DNA of 64,000 nt from Terricaulis silvestris (GTDB lineage Bacteria > Pseudomonadota > Alphaproteobacteria > Caulobacterales > Aquidulcibacteraceae), in assembly GCF_009792355.1 (NCBI RefSeq), contig NZ_CP047045.1, positions 3,560,501-3,624,500 on the forward strand, read 5' to 3'. Position 1 is the first letter of the stretch, and the number at the start of each line of letters is the position of its first letter. The position numbers and the translations under genes are program-made. The notes beneath the pieces were generated by a model. The model saw only the letters and a list, made by a program, of their open reading frames with translations, made no database searches and had not been told where the DNA came from. Shown here in pieces: positions 1-9,272 of this stretch.

Positions 1-1146
1 ATCAATTTTGTTCGTGATGCCGTGATGCACCGCAGCAAGCAGCGCCGCCAAAGCCAGCGCCGGATGTGCGTCGGCGCCCGCGACGCGGTGCTCGATATGG
101 CGTGTGTTTGGCGCGCCAGCCGGCACGCGGAACGAGACTGTACGGTTGTTAACGCCCCAAGTCGGCGCCACCGGTGCGTAAGAATTGGCTCGGAAGCGCC
201 GGAACGAGTTGGCGTTCGGTGCAAAGATCGCCATCGAATCCCCGAGCAGCGCCTTCATGCCGCCAACGGCGTGCGCCAGCACGGGCTCGCCCTCGGGCTT
301 GTCCGAGGCAAAGATATTCTTGCCCGCCTTGTCGTTGACGCTGACGTGCAGATGCATGCCCGAACCGGCCAGCTCACCGAATGGCTTGGCCATGAACGTC
401 GCTTCATAGCCATGCCGCAACGCGCAGCCCTTCGCCGCGCGCTTATACAGCACCGCATCGTCCGCCGCGCGCAACGCGTCAGCATGATGCTTCAGCGTAA
501 GCTCCAACTGCCCGGGTGCGTATTCGGAGATCGCGCCTTCCAACGGCACGCCCATCGCGTCCGCCGCGATCCACAAATCGCGCAAGAAGCCGCTCGCCTC
601 CTCCACTTCGCGTAAGCCGTAGACTTGATGCTGCGTCGGCCGCTCGCCTGTCAGCGGCGATTTCGGCGGCTGGATACGGCCATCCGCCGTGCGCTCTGCA
701 TCGACGAGATAATACTCCAACTCGCACGCCACGACCGGCACGAGCCCATCTGCCGCAAAGCGGTCGATCACGCGCTTCAGCACGTGACGCGGATCGAGAT
801 CGTGCGGCGTGCCGTCGAGTTCGTACATCGACACCGGAATCTGCGCGACATCATCGCCGAGCCATGGCGCCGGCGTCAGTCGCCCAGCAATCGGCCGCGC
901 CATGCGATCGGCATCGCCATCTTCCCAAACCAGCCCCGTCGCCTCGACGTCCTGTCCCGTAATGTCATTCACCAGGATCGAGCCCGGCAGAAAGCGCCCC
1001 TGCGCGTACACGGCTTCGATCTCATGGCGCCGCAGCCGCTTGCCGCGCGGCACGCCGCACATGTTCGTAAACAGGATTTCGAAGAACTGGATTTCTGGAT
1101 GCTTCTCCAGAAACGTCTTAACTTCTTTCGGGTCGGCGATCGTCAT
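1..1146 (-). CDS. Glutamine synthetase family protein, PuuA-like (C-terminus beyond window)
   Basis: The 382 visible codons read as a type I glutamine synthetase fold. The N-terminal region has FTNMCGVPRGKRL, typical of gamma-glutamylpolyamine synthetases. A metal-binding segment ACELEYYL follows, then GSGMHLHVS and the late GS signature HIEHRVAGADAHP. The subgroup that includes PuuA ligates glutamate to putrescine or other amines using ATP. The start ATG overlaps the stop of the upstream aminotransferase gene as ATGA, so the two are probably co-translated. That pairing supports a role in amine catabolism rather than ammonia assimilation. The distal end lies outside the window, so total length and the last active-site residues cannot be checked. 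The exact substrate is inferred. Confidence 0.9.
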   Translation of the reverse strand, partial: MTIADPKEVKTFLEKHPEIQFFEILFTNMCGVPRGKRLRRHEIEAVYAQGRFLPGSILVNDITGQDVEATGLVWEDGDADRMARPIAGRLTPAPWLGDDVAQIPVSMYELDGTPHDLDPRHVLKRVIDRFAADGLVPVVACELEYYLVDAERTADGRIQPPKSPLTGERPTQHQVYGLREVEEASGFLRDLWIAADAMGVPLEGAISEYAPGQLELTLKHHADALRAADDAVLYKRAAKGCALRHGYEATFMAKPFGELAGSGMHLHVSVNDKAGKNIFASDKPEGEPVLAHAVGGMKALLGDSMAIFAPNANSFRRFRANSYAPVAPTWGVNNRTVSFRVPAGAPNTRHIEHRVAGADAHPALALAALLAAVHHGITNKID

Positions 1147-2483
1147 GCACTCTCTCTGGCGAACTCTTCGGCGAAGCTATCGACCGCCGCGACCAGCCGG
1201 TCAATCTGTTGCGTCGTCGTGGCGGGACAAACCAGCATCATCATGTGAAACGGCGCGATCAGCACACCGCGATTGATTAAGTACAAATGCAGCGCATGGT
1301 TCAGCTCGCCTTGCGCGAGCGCCGGCCGCATCTCCGCCGCGTTCCTCGGCGGCTCCGGCGCAAACACGATCTCCGCCCGCGCGCCCACATGCACCACGCA
1401 CCACGGCAACGCGCGCTTGGCGATGACGGCACGTAGCTTCGCCACCAGCGCCTCGGCGCCAGCGAGCATCACGTCATATGCTTCCGCCGTCGCCACCTCG
1501 CGCAGCGTCGCGCCAATCGCCGCGATCCCCATCGCGTTGCCGGCGAGCGTCGTGCCGATCCCCGATCGCCCGCCGCTCGTCTTCGCCGCCGTAATCTTCT
1601 CGCCCAGCTCTGCGCTGACACCCCACACCGCCGCCGGAAACCCACCCGCGATCGCCTTGCCGATAACCAATGCATCCGGCGCCAAACCCCAAGTCTTCGT
1701 CGCACCACCCGGCCCTGTCGACAAAGTGTGCGTCTCATCCAGGATCAGCAGTGCTCCGGCCTTCGTCGCCAACGCCTGCGCGCGCTTCCAGAAGTTCGGC
1801 TCCGGCAGTATCATCCCGCAATTCGTCATTGCAGGCTCGGCCAACACCGCCGCCACATCGCCCTGCGCCAGCGCCGCTTCCAGCGCACCAATGTCATTGA
1901 ACGACACCGCGCGTGTCGTCCGCGTCATGTCGAACACCTGGCCGATCAGTCCCGCATCCGGCCGCGTTCGCCCGTGACGCAGTTCAACTAAGCAATCCTC
2001 GACCATGCCGTGATAGCAGCCGTCGAACACCACGATCACGGACTTGCCTGTCACCGCTCGCGCCCAGCGGATCAATGCACGGTTCGCATCCGATGCCGAC
2101 AACGTCGTTTGCCAAAACGGCAACCCGAACCGCTCCGCTAGCAACGCGCCAACTTCCGCGGACTCTTGCGTCGGCAACATAAACGTCGCCCCACGCCGCG
2201 CCTGCTCCGCCACCGCGCGCGCGATCTCCGGCCGCCCATGACCAAACATGCCCGGCGTGTCGCCGAGGCAGAAATCGTCGTATGTGTTGTCGTCGATATC
2301 CGTCAGCACCGCGCCTTCGCCGTCTTCAGCGATGATCACCACCGGCGCTGCCCAATCCTTCATCCAGTGAAACGGCGCGCCGAACAGCCAATGCGCATCG
2401 AGCGCCTTCGCTTGCGCAGCGCTCTTCGGGTGTGTCTCCAAGAAACGCTGTGTCTCGCGCGCGATGAGATTGGCCAGGCTCAT
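1143..2483 (-). CDS. Class III (PLP-dependent) aminotransferase
   Basis: This 446-residue protein is a class III aminotransferase. LLILDETHTL holds the PLP-ring Asp (D249) and LVIGKAIAGG holds the Schiff-base Lys (K276). The overall pattern is closest to the glutamate-1-semialdehyde aminomutase-like branch. It probably transfers an amino group from an amine or omega-amino acid to a keto acid in the cytosol. It is the first gene of a two-gene unit with the PuuA-like synthetase, with ATGA overlap at its 3' end. A role as the chromosomal hemL cannot be excluded from sequence alone, but the neighbour and the ETHTL variant of the motif make a catabolic transaminase more likely. Confidence 0.85.
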   Translation of the reverse strand: MSLANLIARETQRFLETHPKSAAQAKALDAHWLFGAPFHWMKDWAAPVVIIAEDGEGAVLTDIDDNTYDDFCLGDTPGMFGHGRPEIARAVAEQARRGATFMLPTQESAEVGALLAERFGLPFWQTTLSASDANRALIRWARAVTGKSVIVVFDGCYHGMVEDCLVELRHGRTRPDAGLIGQVFDMTRTTRAVSFNDIGALEAALAQGDVAAVLAEPAMTNCGMILPEPNFWKRAQALATKAGALLILDETHTLSTGPGGATKTWGLAPDALVIGKAIAGGFPAAVWGVSAELGEKITAAKTSGGRSGIGTTLAGNAMGIAAIGATLREVATAEAYDVMLAGAEALVAKLRAVIAKRALPWCVVHVGARAEIVFAPEPPRNAAEMRPALAQGELNHALHLYLINRGVLIAPFHMMMLVCPATTTQQIDRLVAAVDSFAEEFARESA

Positions 2484-2513
2484 GTATGCGGCTTAACCAA
2501 CTCTAGCTCCATC

Positions 2514-2613
2514 GTCATCCCGGAGCCGCGTAGCGGCATCCGGGACCCAGGGGATCGCAGAGCGCCGCGTTTGCCCCTGGGTCCCGGGTCTCGCTTCGCT
2601 CGCCCGGGATGAC
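2514..2613. repeat. REP-like intergenic palindrome
   Basis: A long imperfect palindrome fills the gap between two divergent genes. The outer arms are GTCATCCCGG (2514-2523) and its exact complement at 2604-2613. The inner arms are 13 bases, perfect, at 2541-2553 and 2574-2586. A small GCCGC/GCGGC hairpin lies at 2525-2537. The GTCATCCCGG...CCGGGATGAC frame is a familiar type of dispersed intergenic repeat in alphaproteobacteria. No other full copy was found in this window. Confidence 0.75.
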
Positions 2614-2672
2614 GGAAGGGCATGCTTGAGTTTGTGCGTACGGGCAGACAAGTTGCGCCGCGAGGGGATCAC

Positions 2673-4703
2673 ATGAAGAAGCTCGCGGCGCTTGCTCTGA
2701 CGTTTGCGCTCGCCACCTGCGGCCCGCCGCCCGCGACGCCGCCAGCGGAGAGCTTCTCCCCCACCATCACCCGCAACGAATACGGCGTGCCACACGTCCA
2801 CGGTCGAACCGACGCCGAAGCCGCCTACGGCATGGCCTACGCCCACGCGCAGGACAATTTCGAGACCATCCAGATCACCGTGCTGCTCGGCCGCGGCAAA
2901 CTCGGCGCTCATCTCGGCGAAGAAGGCGCCAAGTCCGATTTCCTGTGGCACCTGCTCGGCATCCAACGCTCGGTCGACGAACGCTACGAGCGCGACCTCT
3001 CGCCCGAATTCCGCGCCGTCGTCGAAGCCTACGCCGCCGGCCTCAACGCCTACGCCGCCGAACACGCCGACGAAGTTCTTCCGGGTGCGCGCAACATCAC
3101 GGGCCGCGATGTCATCGCCGGCTCCGCGCTCACCGTCCCTTTGTTCTGGGGTTTTGAGCGCACGCTCGGTCAGGTCGTAACGGAAGACGCGCATCCCTGC
3201 TCGCCGCTCCAAGCCAGCGCAGAGCAGATCGACTGGGGCTCAAACGCCTTCGCCGTCTCTCCGCGCCGCAGTGACGACGGCCACACCCGTCTCATCGTCA
3301 ACTCGCACCAGCCTTGGGCCGGACCGGTTGCGTGGTACGAAGCCGGCATCTCGTCCGACACCGGCTGGCGCATGCACGGCGGCCTCTTCCCCGGCTCACC
3401 CTTCCCGGTGCTCGGCACCAACGGCCACATCGGCTTCGCCGCCACCGTGAACTTGCCGGACCTCGCCGACATCTACCGCCTCACCACCGACGACCAGCAT
3501 CGCGGCCAGTATCAAATCGACGGCGGATGGCGGCGCTTCGAAGAGCGGACGATCTGGCTCTGGGTGAAGATGGGCTGGTTCACGATCCCGATCGCCCGCA
3601 CGCTACGCTACACGGTTCACGGCCCTGCTTTCGAAACCGCCGACGGCTGGGTCGCCGTGCGCTACGCCGGCCAAGGCGAACTCCGCGCGCTCGAACAATT
3701 CTGGCGCATGGGCCGCGCGCAGAACTACGAGCAGTGGCGCGAAGCCATGCGCATGCGCGCCATTCCGTCCTTCAATTTTATGTACGCCGATGAAACCGGA
3801 CGCATCTCGTACCTCTACAACGCCATCATCCCGCGCCGCGCTGCGGGCCACGATTGGAGCGGCTGCGTCGCCGGCGACACCAGCGCCAACATCTGGCCGA
3901 TGGACGAGTACGCTGAGACACCCGAGCTGCTCGATCCCGCCTCAGGCTGGGCCGTAAGCACCAACGGCGCGCCCTGGTACGTCACCGACGAAGCCTCGAA
4001 CCTGTCGCCCGCACAATTCCCTGACGCCGCGCCGGCCATCGAAACCTACGTCACCAATCGCGGCTACCGCGCCGTCGAAATCCTCTCGCCGCTGCGCACC
4101 ATCAGCGACGCGCAACTGCTCGCCGCCAAATTCGATCTCACCTCCAGCGAGCGCTCAGCCACCGTCGCCGCCGTCAACGCCGTGCTCGCCGCCGATGCCA
4201 GCAACGACGCCGAACTCGCCGAAATCCAAACGCTGCTCCGCACCTGGGATCGCCGCGCCGCCAACGACAGCGCGGCCGCAGCGCTCGTCGGCCTGATCTA
4301 TCAGCCGATCTACAACGCCGGCCGCGCCGCCACCGATCCGCCCGACCGGGTCGCCACCGCACGCGAAGCGGCGCAACGCCTGCGCACCCACTTCGGCCGC
4401 ATCGATCCGCCACTCGGCGATCTGCTGCGTCTCCGCCGCGGCGACGTCGATCTTGCTCTCGAAGGCGCGCCCGATGTGCTCCGCGCGCTACGCTGGCACG
4501 ACGATCCCGATGGCCGCGCCGTCGCCGATTTCGGCGATGGTCTGATGATGGTGATGGACTGGGCCCCCGATGGAACGCTCACCACACGCGTCATCCACCA
4601 ATGGGGCTCAAGCGAACACGCCGACAGCCCGCACTACAATGATCAGTCCGCCATGTTCGCACGGCGTGAGTGGCGCACCGTGGAGTCGCCGCCCGCACAA
4701 TAA
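2673..4703 (+). CDS. Penicillin acylase family protein (Ntn hydrolase), secreted
   Basis: About 676 residues of the penicillin amidase/acyl-homoserine lactone acylase family. DWGSNAFAVS carries the Ser (S190) that in this family becomes the N-terminal nucleophile of the beta chain after self-cleavage. The preceding segment would be the alpha chain and linker. The N-terminus MKKLAALALTFALATC is a signal peptide, with a Cys in an imperfect lipobox (Thr at -1). ATG 2673 was chosen because GAGGGG lies 5 bases upstream and the signal peptide starts there; an upstream in-frame ATG at 2622 would bury it. Probable action: hydrolysis of an amide bond in the periplasm. Substrates in this family range from beta-lactams to acyl-homoserine lactones, so the true one is unknown. 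Confidence 0.9.
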   Translation: MKKLAALALTFALATCGPPPATPPAESFSPTITRNEYGVPHVHGRTDAEAAYGMAYAHAQDNFETIQITVLLGRGKLGAHLGEEGAKSDFLWHLLGIQRSVDERYERDLSPEFRAVVEAYAAGLNAYAAEHADEVLPGARNITGRDVIAGSALTVPLFWGFERTLGQVVTEDAHPCSPLQASAEQIDWGSNAFAVSPRRSDDGHTRLIVNSHQPWAGPVAWYEAGISSDTGWRMHGGLFPGSPFPVLGTNGHIGFAATVNLPDLADIYRLTTDDQHRGQYQIDGGWRRFEERTIWLWVKMGWFTIPIARTLRYTVHGPAFETADGWVAVRYAGQGELRALEQFWRMGRAQNYEQWREAMRMRAIPSFNFMYADETGRISYLYNAIIPRRAAGHDWSGCVAGDTSANIWPMDEYAETPELLDPASGWAVSTNGAPWYVTDEASNLSPAQFPDAAPAIETYVTNRGYRAVEILSPLRTISDAQLLAAKFDLTSSERSATVAAVNAVLAADASNDAELAEIQTLLRTWDRRAANDSAAAALVGLIYQPIYNAGRAATDPPDRVATAREAAQRLRTHFGRIDPPLGDLLRLRRGDVDLALEGAPDVLRALRWHDDPDGRAVADFGDGLMMVMDWAPDGTLTTRVIHQWGSSEHADSPHYNDQSAMFARREWRTVESPPAQ

Positions 4704-4753
4704 AGTCACGCGCGGGTGTTGCGCGTGTGATCGCAGCGGCGGACAATGCGCGC

Positions 4754-6070
4754 ATGCCTGACACGCTGCGCCCCAACTCGCTCGACTCGTTCTGGATGCC
4801 ATTCACGCCGAATAAGGCGTTCAAAGCTGACCCGCGCATGGTCGTGCGCGCCGGGGGCATGCACTATTACACGCCCGACAACCGCGCGATCCTCGACGCC
4901 ACGTCCGGCCTTTGGTGCTGCGCCGCGGGCCACGGCGTGCCGCGCATTGTCGAAGCCATCCAACGCGCCGCCGCCGAACTCGACTACGCCACCACCTTCA
5001 ACCTCGGCCACCCCAGCGCGTTCGAGTTCGCCAACCGCCTCGGCCAAATCCTGCCCGACGGCCTCGATCGCATCTTCTTCACCAACAGCGGCTCAGAATC
5101 CGCCGACACCGCGCTCAAGATTGCGCTCGCCTACCAGCAAGCGCGCGGCAAGCCCGGCAAGTATCGCCTGATCGGCCGCGAGAAAGGCTATCACGGCACC
5201 AATTTCGGCGGCATCAGCGTCGGCGGCATCGTCCGCAACCGGCGCACCTATGGGCCGATGGTGTCAGGCGTCGATCACCTGCCGCACACGCTCGACGTTG
5301 CGCGCAGCGCCTTCTCACGCGGCCAGCCCGCGCAAGGCGCTGAACTCGCCGACGCGCTCGAACGCATCGTGCAACTCCACGATCCGAGCACCATCGCCGC
5401 CGTCATCGTCGAACCCGTCGCGGGCTCCGCTGGCGTAATCATCCCGCCGCAAGGCTATCTGAAGCGCCTGCGCGAACTCTGCACCAAGCACGACATTCTG
5501 CTCATCTTCGACGAAGTCATCACCGGCTTCGGCCGTCTCGGCACGCCGTTCGCGTCGCACTTCTTCGACGTGAAGCCCGACATCCTCACCATGGCGAAAG
5601 CCATCACCAACGCCGCGGTACCGATGGGCGCCGTCGCCGCCTCGCGCGAGATCTACGACACCATCCTCAACAACGCCGAAACCCCGATCGAACTCTTCCA
5701 CGGCTACACCACCAGCGGCCACCCACTCGCTTGCGCCGCCGGCATCGCCACGCTCGACACCTTCAAAGAAGAGCGCCTGTTCGAACGCGCCGCCAAAATC
5801 GCGCCGTATTGGGAAGACGCGCTGCATTCACTGAAGGGCGAACCCCACATCGTCGACATCCGCAATCTCGGCCTCATCGGCGGCATCGAACTCAGCCCCC
5901 GCGCCGACAACAACCGCGCCGGCGAAGTCTTCCGCAAGTGCTTCGACGCCGGCGTCTTCGTTCGCTACACCGGCGACGTACTCGCCTTCTCACCGCCTCT
6001 GATCATCGAGAAGGCGCAGATTGACCAGATCGTGGACACGGTGCGCACGGCGCTGAAGCAGGTCACCTAA
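4754..6070 (+). CDS. Omega-amino acid--pyruvate aminotransferase (class III)
   Basis: This 438-residue class III transaminase resembles beta-alanine/omega-amino acid:pyruvate aminotransferases. Visible marks are the N-terminal SFWMPFTPN, FFTNSGSESADTALK for phosphate binding, IFDEVITGFGR with the PLP Asp (D253), and MAKAIT with the Schiff-base Lys (K282). It likely moves amino groups from omega-amino acids or amines to pyruvate. The start ATG 4754 gives the usual family N-terminus; an upstream in-frame extension reads as low-complexity Arg/Ala. It follows the acylase by 50 bases on the same strand, and with the upstream GS/transaminase pair suggests an amine-degradation neighbourhood. Confidence 0.9.
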   Translation: MPDTLRPNSLDSFWMPFTPNKAFKADPRMVVRAGGMHYYTPDNRAILDATSGLWCCAAGHGVPRIVEAIQRAAAELDYATTFNLGHPSAFEFANRLGQILPDGLDRIFFTNSGSESADTALKIALAYQQARGKPGKYRLIGREKGYHGTNFGGISVGGIVRNRRTYGPMVSGVDHLPHTLDVARSAFSRGQPAQGAELADALERIVQLHDPSTIAAVIVEPVAGSAGVIIPPQGYLKRLRELCTKHDILLIFDEVITGFGRLGTPFASHFFDVKPDILTMAKAITNAAVPMGAVAASREIYDTILNNAETPIELFHGYTTSGHPLACAAGIATLDTFKEERLFERAAKIAPYWEDALHSLKGEPHIVDIRNLGLIGGIELSPRADNNRAGEVFRKCFDAGVFVRYTGDVLAFSPPLIIEKAQIDQIVDTVRTALKQVT

Positions 6071-6072
6071 CG

Positions 6073-6297
6073 ATGGACATCGGCGAACTTGAGCCGTGGC
6101 AAATTCTCCTCGGGCTGGTCGTGGTGCTATTTGGTGGAATTCAAACTTGGTGGGACTTCGCCGAGGGACGCGTCCAAGGTCCCATCGGCACGTTTGATCG
6201 CAAAACCAATCCAGCGGGATTTTGGTGGATTCAGATCGGACGAATTGTTTTCGTCATTCTTGCGATAGTCATGATTGCAACGTCAATTTTCCGATAG
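6073..6297 (+). CDS. Small two-helix membrane protein, unknown function
   Basis: A 74-residue protein beginning 2 bases after the transaminase stop. It has two hydrophobic segments (about residues 11-22 and 56-72) separated by an aromatic, polar loop with WWDF and FWWIQIG. Base composition is clearly more A/T-rich than the flanking genes, for example in its last 60 bases. I do not recognise the family. Tight spacing suggests co-transcription with the transaminase. It may be a recently acquired small ORF. Confidence 0.55.
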   Translation: MDIGELEPWQILLGLVVVLFGGIQTWWDFAEGRVQGPIGTFDRKTNPAGFWWIQIGRIVFVILAIVMIATSIFR

Positions 6298-6300
6298 CGT

Positions 6301-8319
6301 TCAGCTGAATCGCCCCCGCGCCCGCGCAGCGAGATCAATCTTCGGCAGCGGCCCGCGATCTTGCACGCCATCGACGCCCTCCCCCGGCGCCCACGCCATC
6401 TGCTCGAACTTCGGCAGAATGTTCGTCGGCACAAAGCGCGAGCGGATCGCATAGACGTGCTTGTCGCCGCCCTTGCCCTGCTGCGTGTGATAGAAACGCT
6501 GCGGCGTGATGAGATGCAGCTCATCCTTCGCCCGCGTCATCGCCACATAGAGCAGCCGCCGCTCCTCCTCCAACTCCGCCGTCGAGCCCGCGCCCAAATC
6601 CGACGGCATGCAGCCATCGACAACGTTCAGCACGAACACGTTCTTCCACTCCTGACCCTTGGCCGAGTGGATCGTCGAGAGGATCAGATAGTCATCATCC
6701 TTATGCGCCGGCCCTGACTCATCGCTGGTCGAGTTCGGCGGATCGAGCGTCAGCTCCGTGAGAAAACTCGTGCGCGAGCCAAACGTCGAACCAATCCGCT
6801 GCAACTGCTCCACATCGCCCGTCCGCACACGCGCATCCTCATAGCGCTCATTCATCAGCGGCCCGTACCAACGCGCCGCCAATTCCAAATCACCCGGCCA
6901 CGTCGCGCCGCGCAGATCATCGAGCATGCCTTTGAGCGTATCCCACGCCTCGCCCGCACCCGCCGGCGGCGCCGTGTTGCGCACGACGCCGTAAGCGCCC
7001 GTCTCATCCATCGCGTCCAAGATCCGCGCCGCCTTCGCTGGCCCAACACCGGGCACCAGCTGCAACGTGCGGAAACCCGCAATGCGATCGCCACCGTTCT
7101 GCGCCCAGCGCAGGATCGCCAGAAAATCCTTCACGTGCGCGGCTTCGAGAAACTTCAGCCCGCCAAACTTCACGAACGGAATATCGCGCTTGGCCAACTC
7201 CAACTCCACTGGCGCCGAAAAATCCGCCGCGCGGAACAGCACCGCTTGCTGCGTCAGCGCCACGCCGCGCTCGCGCGCCTCCAGCACGCACTCGGCGACA
7301 TACGACGCTTGCGCCACCTCATCGCGCACGCTCACCAGCTTAGGGGCGCCGCCGCCGCTCCGCGTCGTGCGCAGATTTTTGGTGAAGCGCTCCTGCGCCA
7401 AATCGATCACGGCGTTCGACGCCTCAAGGATCGGCACCGTCGAGCGATAATTTTGCTCCAGCGTCACCAGCCGCGTCTCACGCGCGTACGCTTTCGGAAA
7501 CTCCAAGATGTTGCGCACGTCCGCCGCGCGGAACGAATAGATCGACTGCGCGTCATCGCCCACGACAGTCACGCCCTGCCCATCCGGCTTCATCGCCAGC
7601 AGAATGCGCGCCTGCAGCTTGTTCGTGTCCTGATATTCATCGACCAGCACGTGATCGAACCGCGCGCCGACCTCGCGCGCCAACGCCGGCTCATTCATCG
7701 CCTCGGCCCAGAGCCAAAGCAGATCGTCATAGTCCAACACGTTCTGCTTTTGCTTTGCTTCCACATACGCCGCGAACAGCCGCTTCAGCTCCGCTTCCCA
7801 CTCGCGGCACCACGGAAACGCCGCCGCCAGCGCGTCGGCCACGCTCTCATCCGCATTCACGACGCGCGAATAAATCGCGAGGCACGTGCCCTTCATCGGA
7901 AAGCGCTTCGCGCCCGTCGCCACGCCAAGCTCCTGGCGCACCATGCCCATCAGATCGGCGCTATCGCTGCGATCGTGGATCGTAAATTCCGGATCGATGC
8001 CAATCACCGGCGCCAGTTCGCGCAACAACCGCGCGCCAATCGCGTGAAACGTCCCCGCCCACGGAATCCGCACATCGCCGGCCATCACGTTGCCAATGCG
8101 CGCAATCATCTCACTCGCCGCGCGCCGCGAAAACGTCAGCAACAAAATGCGCGACGGATCGGCCCCCTGCGCCACCAGATGCGCAACGCGGCACGACAAC
8201 GTCTTCGTCTTCCCCGACCCCGCGCCCGCAATCACCAGGAGCGGCTCAAGCCCATGCTCAACGGCAGCGCGCTGCTCCGCGTTCAGATCGTCCAAAGCTG
8301 CACTGATGATTCGCGACAT
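6301..8319 (-). CDS. UvrD/PcrA/Rep-type superfamily I DNA helicase
   Basis: The 672-residue protein has the complete SF1A helicase motif set. These are AGAGSGKT (31-38, Walker A), TFSRRAA, WAGTFHAIGARLL, VLVDEYQDTN (Walker B), VVGDDAQSIYSFR (motif III), LEQNYRS (motif IV), STIHSAKGQEWKNVF (motif V) and YVAMTRAKDEL (motif VI). It is predicted to be an ATP-driven 3'-5' DNA translocase in repair or replication restart. ATG 8319 starts just before the conserved N-terminus (LNAEQRAAV). The reading frame stays open for another 65 codons upstream, but that stretch is Arg-rich with no helicase character. It is shorter than the main UvrD, so it is likely an additional family member. Confidence 0.92.
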   Translation of the reverse strand: MSRIISAALDDLNAEQRAAVEHGLEPLLVIAGAGSGKTKTLSCRVAHLVAQGADPSRILLLTFSRRAASEMIARIGNVMAGDVRIPWAGTFHAIGARLLRELAPVIGIDPEFTIHDRSDSADLMGMVRQELGVATGAKRFPMKGTCLAIYSRVVNADESVADALAAAFPWCREWEAELKRLFAAYVEAKQKQNVLDYDDLLWLWAEAMNEPALAREVGARFDHVLVDEYQDTNKLQARILLAMKPDGQGVTVVGDDAQSIYSFRAADVRNILEFPKAYARETRLVTLEQNYRSTVPILEASNAVIDLAQERFTKNLRTTRSGGGAPKLVSVRDEVAQASYVAECVLEARERGVALTQQAVLFRAADFSAPVELELAKRDIPFVKFGGLKFLEAAHVKDFLAILRWAQNGGDRIAGFRTLQLVPGVGPAKAARILDAMDETGAYGVVRNTAPPAGAGEAWDTLKGMLDDLRGATWPGDLELAARWYGPLMNERYEDARVRTGDVEQLQRIGSTFGSRTSFLTELTLDPPNSTSDESGPAHKDDDYLILSTIHSAKGQEWKNVFVLNVVDGCMPSDLGAGSTAELEEERRLLYVAMTRAKDELHLITPQRFYHTQQGKGGDKHVYAIRSRFVPTNILPKFEQMAWAPGEGVDGVQDRGPLPKIDLAARARGRFS

Positions 8320-8371
8320 GCGCGAAGGCTGCCGTGTTTCGTCTTTGTTCGCAACGAAGGGAGTGTTAAGA

Positions 8372-8764
8372 TTGCTTGTGAGCGACCATCCACGCACCGA
8401 CGATCGGCGTTTACGGAATGCGATCCGCAACGTCCGTTGGAGTAACCTTCGGGCAGACCTAGTTCGCCTTCGCCCGTATTTGTTGGTTGGCGGTCTTCTG
8501 GTGGCCGTTCTCACCTACGGTTCGACTGAACCGCGACAGGACGCAGGTATCGAATCTGGCAACGTGATCAGCACTGCGCGCTCGGACTCCAAGTGGCCCG
8601 AGCCATTGCAGACAGTCACCGTGCGCTTGGATGACGGTCGCACTGCCGTTGTGACGACTCGAGGGCGCTTCATTCTTCACAACGGCTCGCGTGTCACGCT
8701 CCGCGAAACCAGACATTTGGGATGGTGGAGACGCTCGACCTTCAGGTTGGAGTCGGCTCCATGA
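8372..8764 (+). CDS. Hypothetical single-pass membrane protein
   Basis: An approximately 130-residue protein with a basic N-terminus, one transmembrane helix (YLLVGGLLVAVLTYG) and a C-terminal domain of alternating hydrophobic strands (TVTVRLDDGRTAVVTT). I do not recognise it. The start is uncertain: TTG 8372 follows AAGGGAG with 8 bases spacing, and GTG 8378 is an alternative. It is divergent from the helicase gene, with 52 bases between starts. Codon use matches the neighbours, which favours a real gene. Confidence 0.5.
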   Translation: MLVSDHPRTDDRRLRNAIRNVRWSNLRADLVRLRPYLLVGGLLVAVLTYGSTEPRQDAGIESGNVISTARSDSKWPEPLQTVTVRLDDGRTAVVTTRGRFILHNGSRVTLRETRHLGWWRRSTFRLESAP

Positions 8765-8799
8765 TCTCCAACGGCACCGTCCGCGACGTCGCAAGCACA

Positions 8800-8850
8800 G
8801 CGTCCCTTCTCCTGGTTGAGAAGGTGGCCCGAAGGGCCGGATGAGGTTTA
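8800..8850 (+). repeat. Left inverted repeat (copy A) of DUF559 unit 1
   Basis: A two-hairpin repeat. The first arm pair is CTTCTC/GAGAAG around a TGGTT loop. A second hairpin, GGCCC-GAA-GGGCC, follows, and the unit ends GGATGAGGTTTA. It is the inverted counterpart of copy C at 9317-9370. The second hairpin is written with different bases in the two copies but stays fully paired. Confidence 0.75.
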
Positions 8851-8864
8851 CTGGAGGTGCAAGG

Positions 8865-9272
8865 ATGAAGCACGATCCTGACTCCGTCAGCCGTGCGCGA
8901 GCAAGCCGCAAGGATCAAACGGGCGCTGAAGCAAAGTTATGGTCGCTCTTACGCAATCGACGCCTGATCAAGCACAAATTCAGACGCCAGTATCCGATCG
9001 GCCCATGGGTGGCGGATTTCGCATGTCCAGCCATCAAGTTGGCGATCGAAGTAGATGGCCCGTCGCACGACACATCAGACCAACAAGCGTGGGACGAGAT
9101 GAAGACCGGATATTTGAGAACATCCGGCTGGCGCGTCATCCGCGTCAAGAACGCCGATGTCTACCAAGCTCTCGGCGAAGTCGAAGCCGCATCATCGCAG
9201 AAGTTGGCGACTAAGGCGTCCCCTCTCCCGGTTAGGGAGAGGGTGTCAGTGAGCGAAGCGAACGACGGGTGA
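8865..9272 (+). CDS. DUF559 domain protein (Vsr-like endonuclease fold)
   Basis: This 135-residue protein carries the DUF559 core. RARASRKDQTGAEAKLW leads into FRRQYPIGPWVADFAC, then LAIEVDGPSHD and WRVIRVKN. DUF559 belongs to the PD-(D/E)XK/Vsr-like nuclease clan. The candidate catalytic residues are the D of VADF and the E-x-D of EVDG. ATG 8865 is preceded by GGAGG at 8853-8857. The reading frame runs into repeat copy B, so the last ~20 residues are encoded by the repeat. Inverted repeats A and C enclose gene and copy B. Activity as a nuclease is inferred from the fold. Confidence 0.85.
   Translation: MKHDPDSVSRARASRKDQTGAEAKLWSLLRNRRLIKHKFRRQYPIGPWVADFACPAIKLAIEVDGPSHDTSDQQAWDEMKTGYLRTSGWRVIRVKNADVYQALGEVEAASSQKLATKASPLPVRERVSVSEANDG

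Noticed and set aside
2493-3212. A 239-codon minus-strand frame over the palindrome and acylase
   Set aside because: It is antisense to the acylase and passes through the palindromic repeat; there is no family resemblance.
7135-8445. A 436-codon frame on the plus strand opposite the helicase
   Set aside because: It is Arg/His/Leu-rich antisense of an unmistakable helicase gene. In GC-rich DNA such shadows are common. The same was decided for the long frames opposite the ABC-F (11194-12597), virB4 (21132-22367), permease (28154-29221) and argG (55521-56714) genes.
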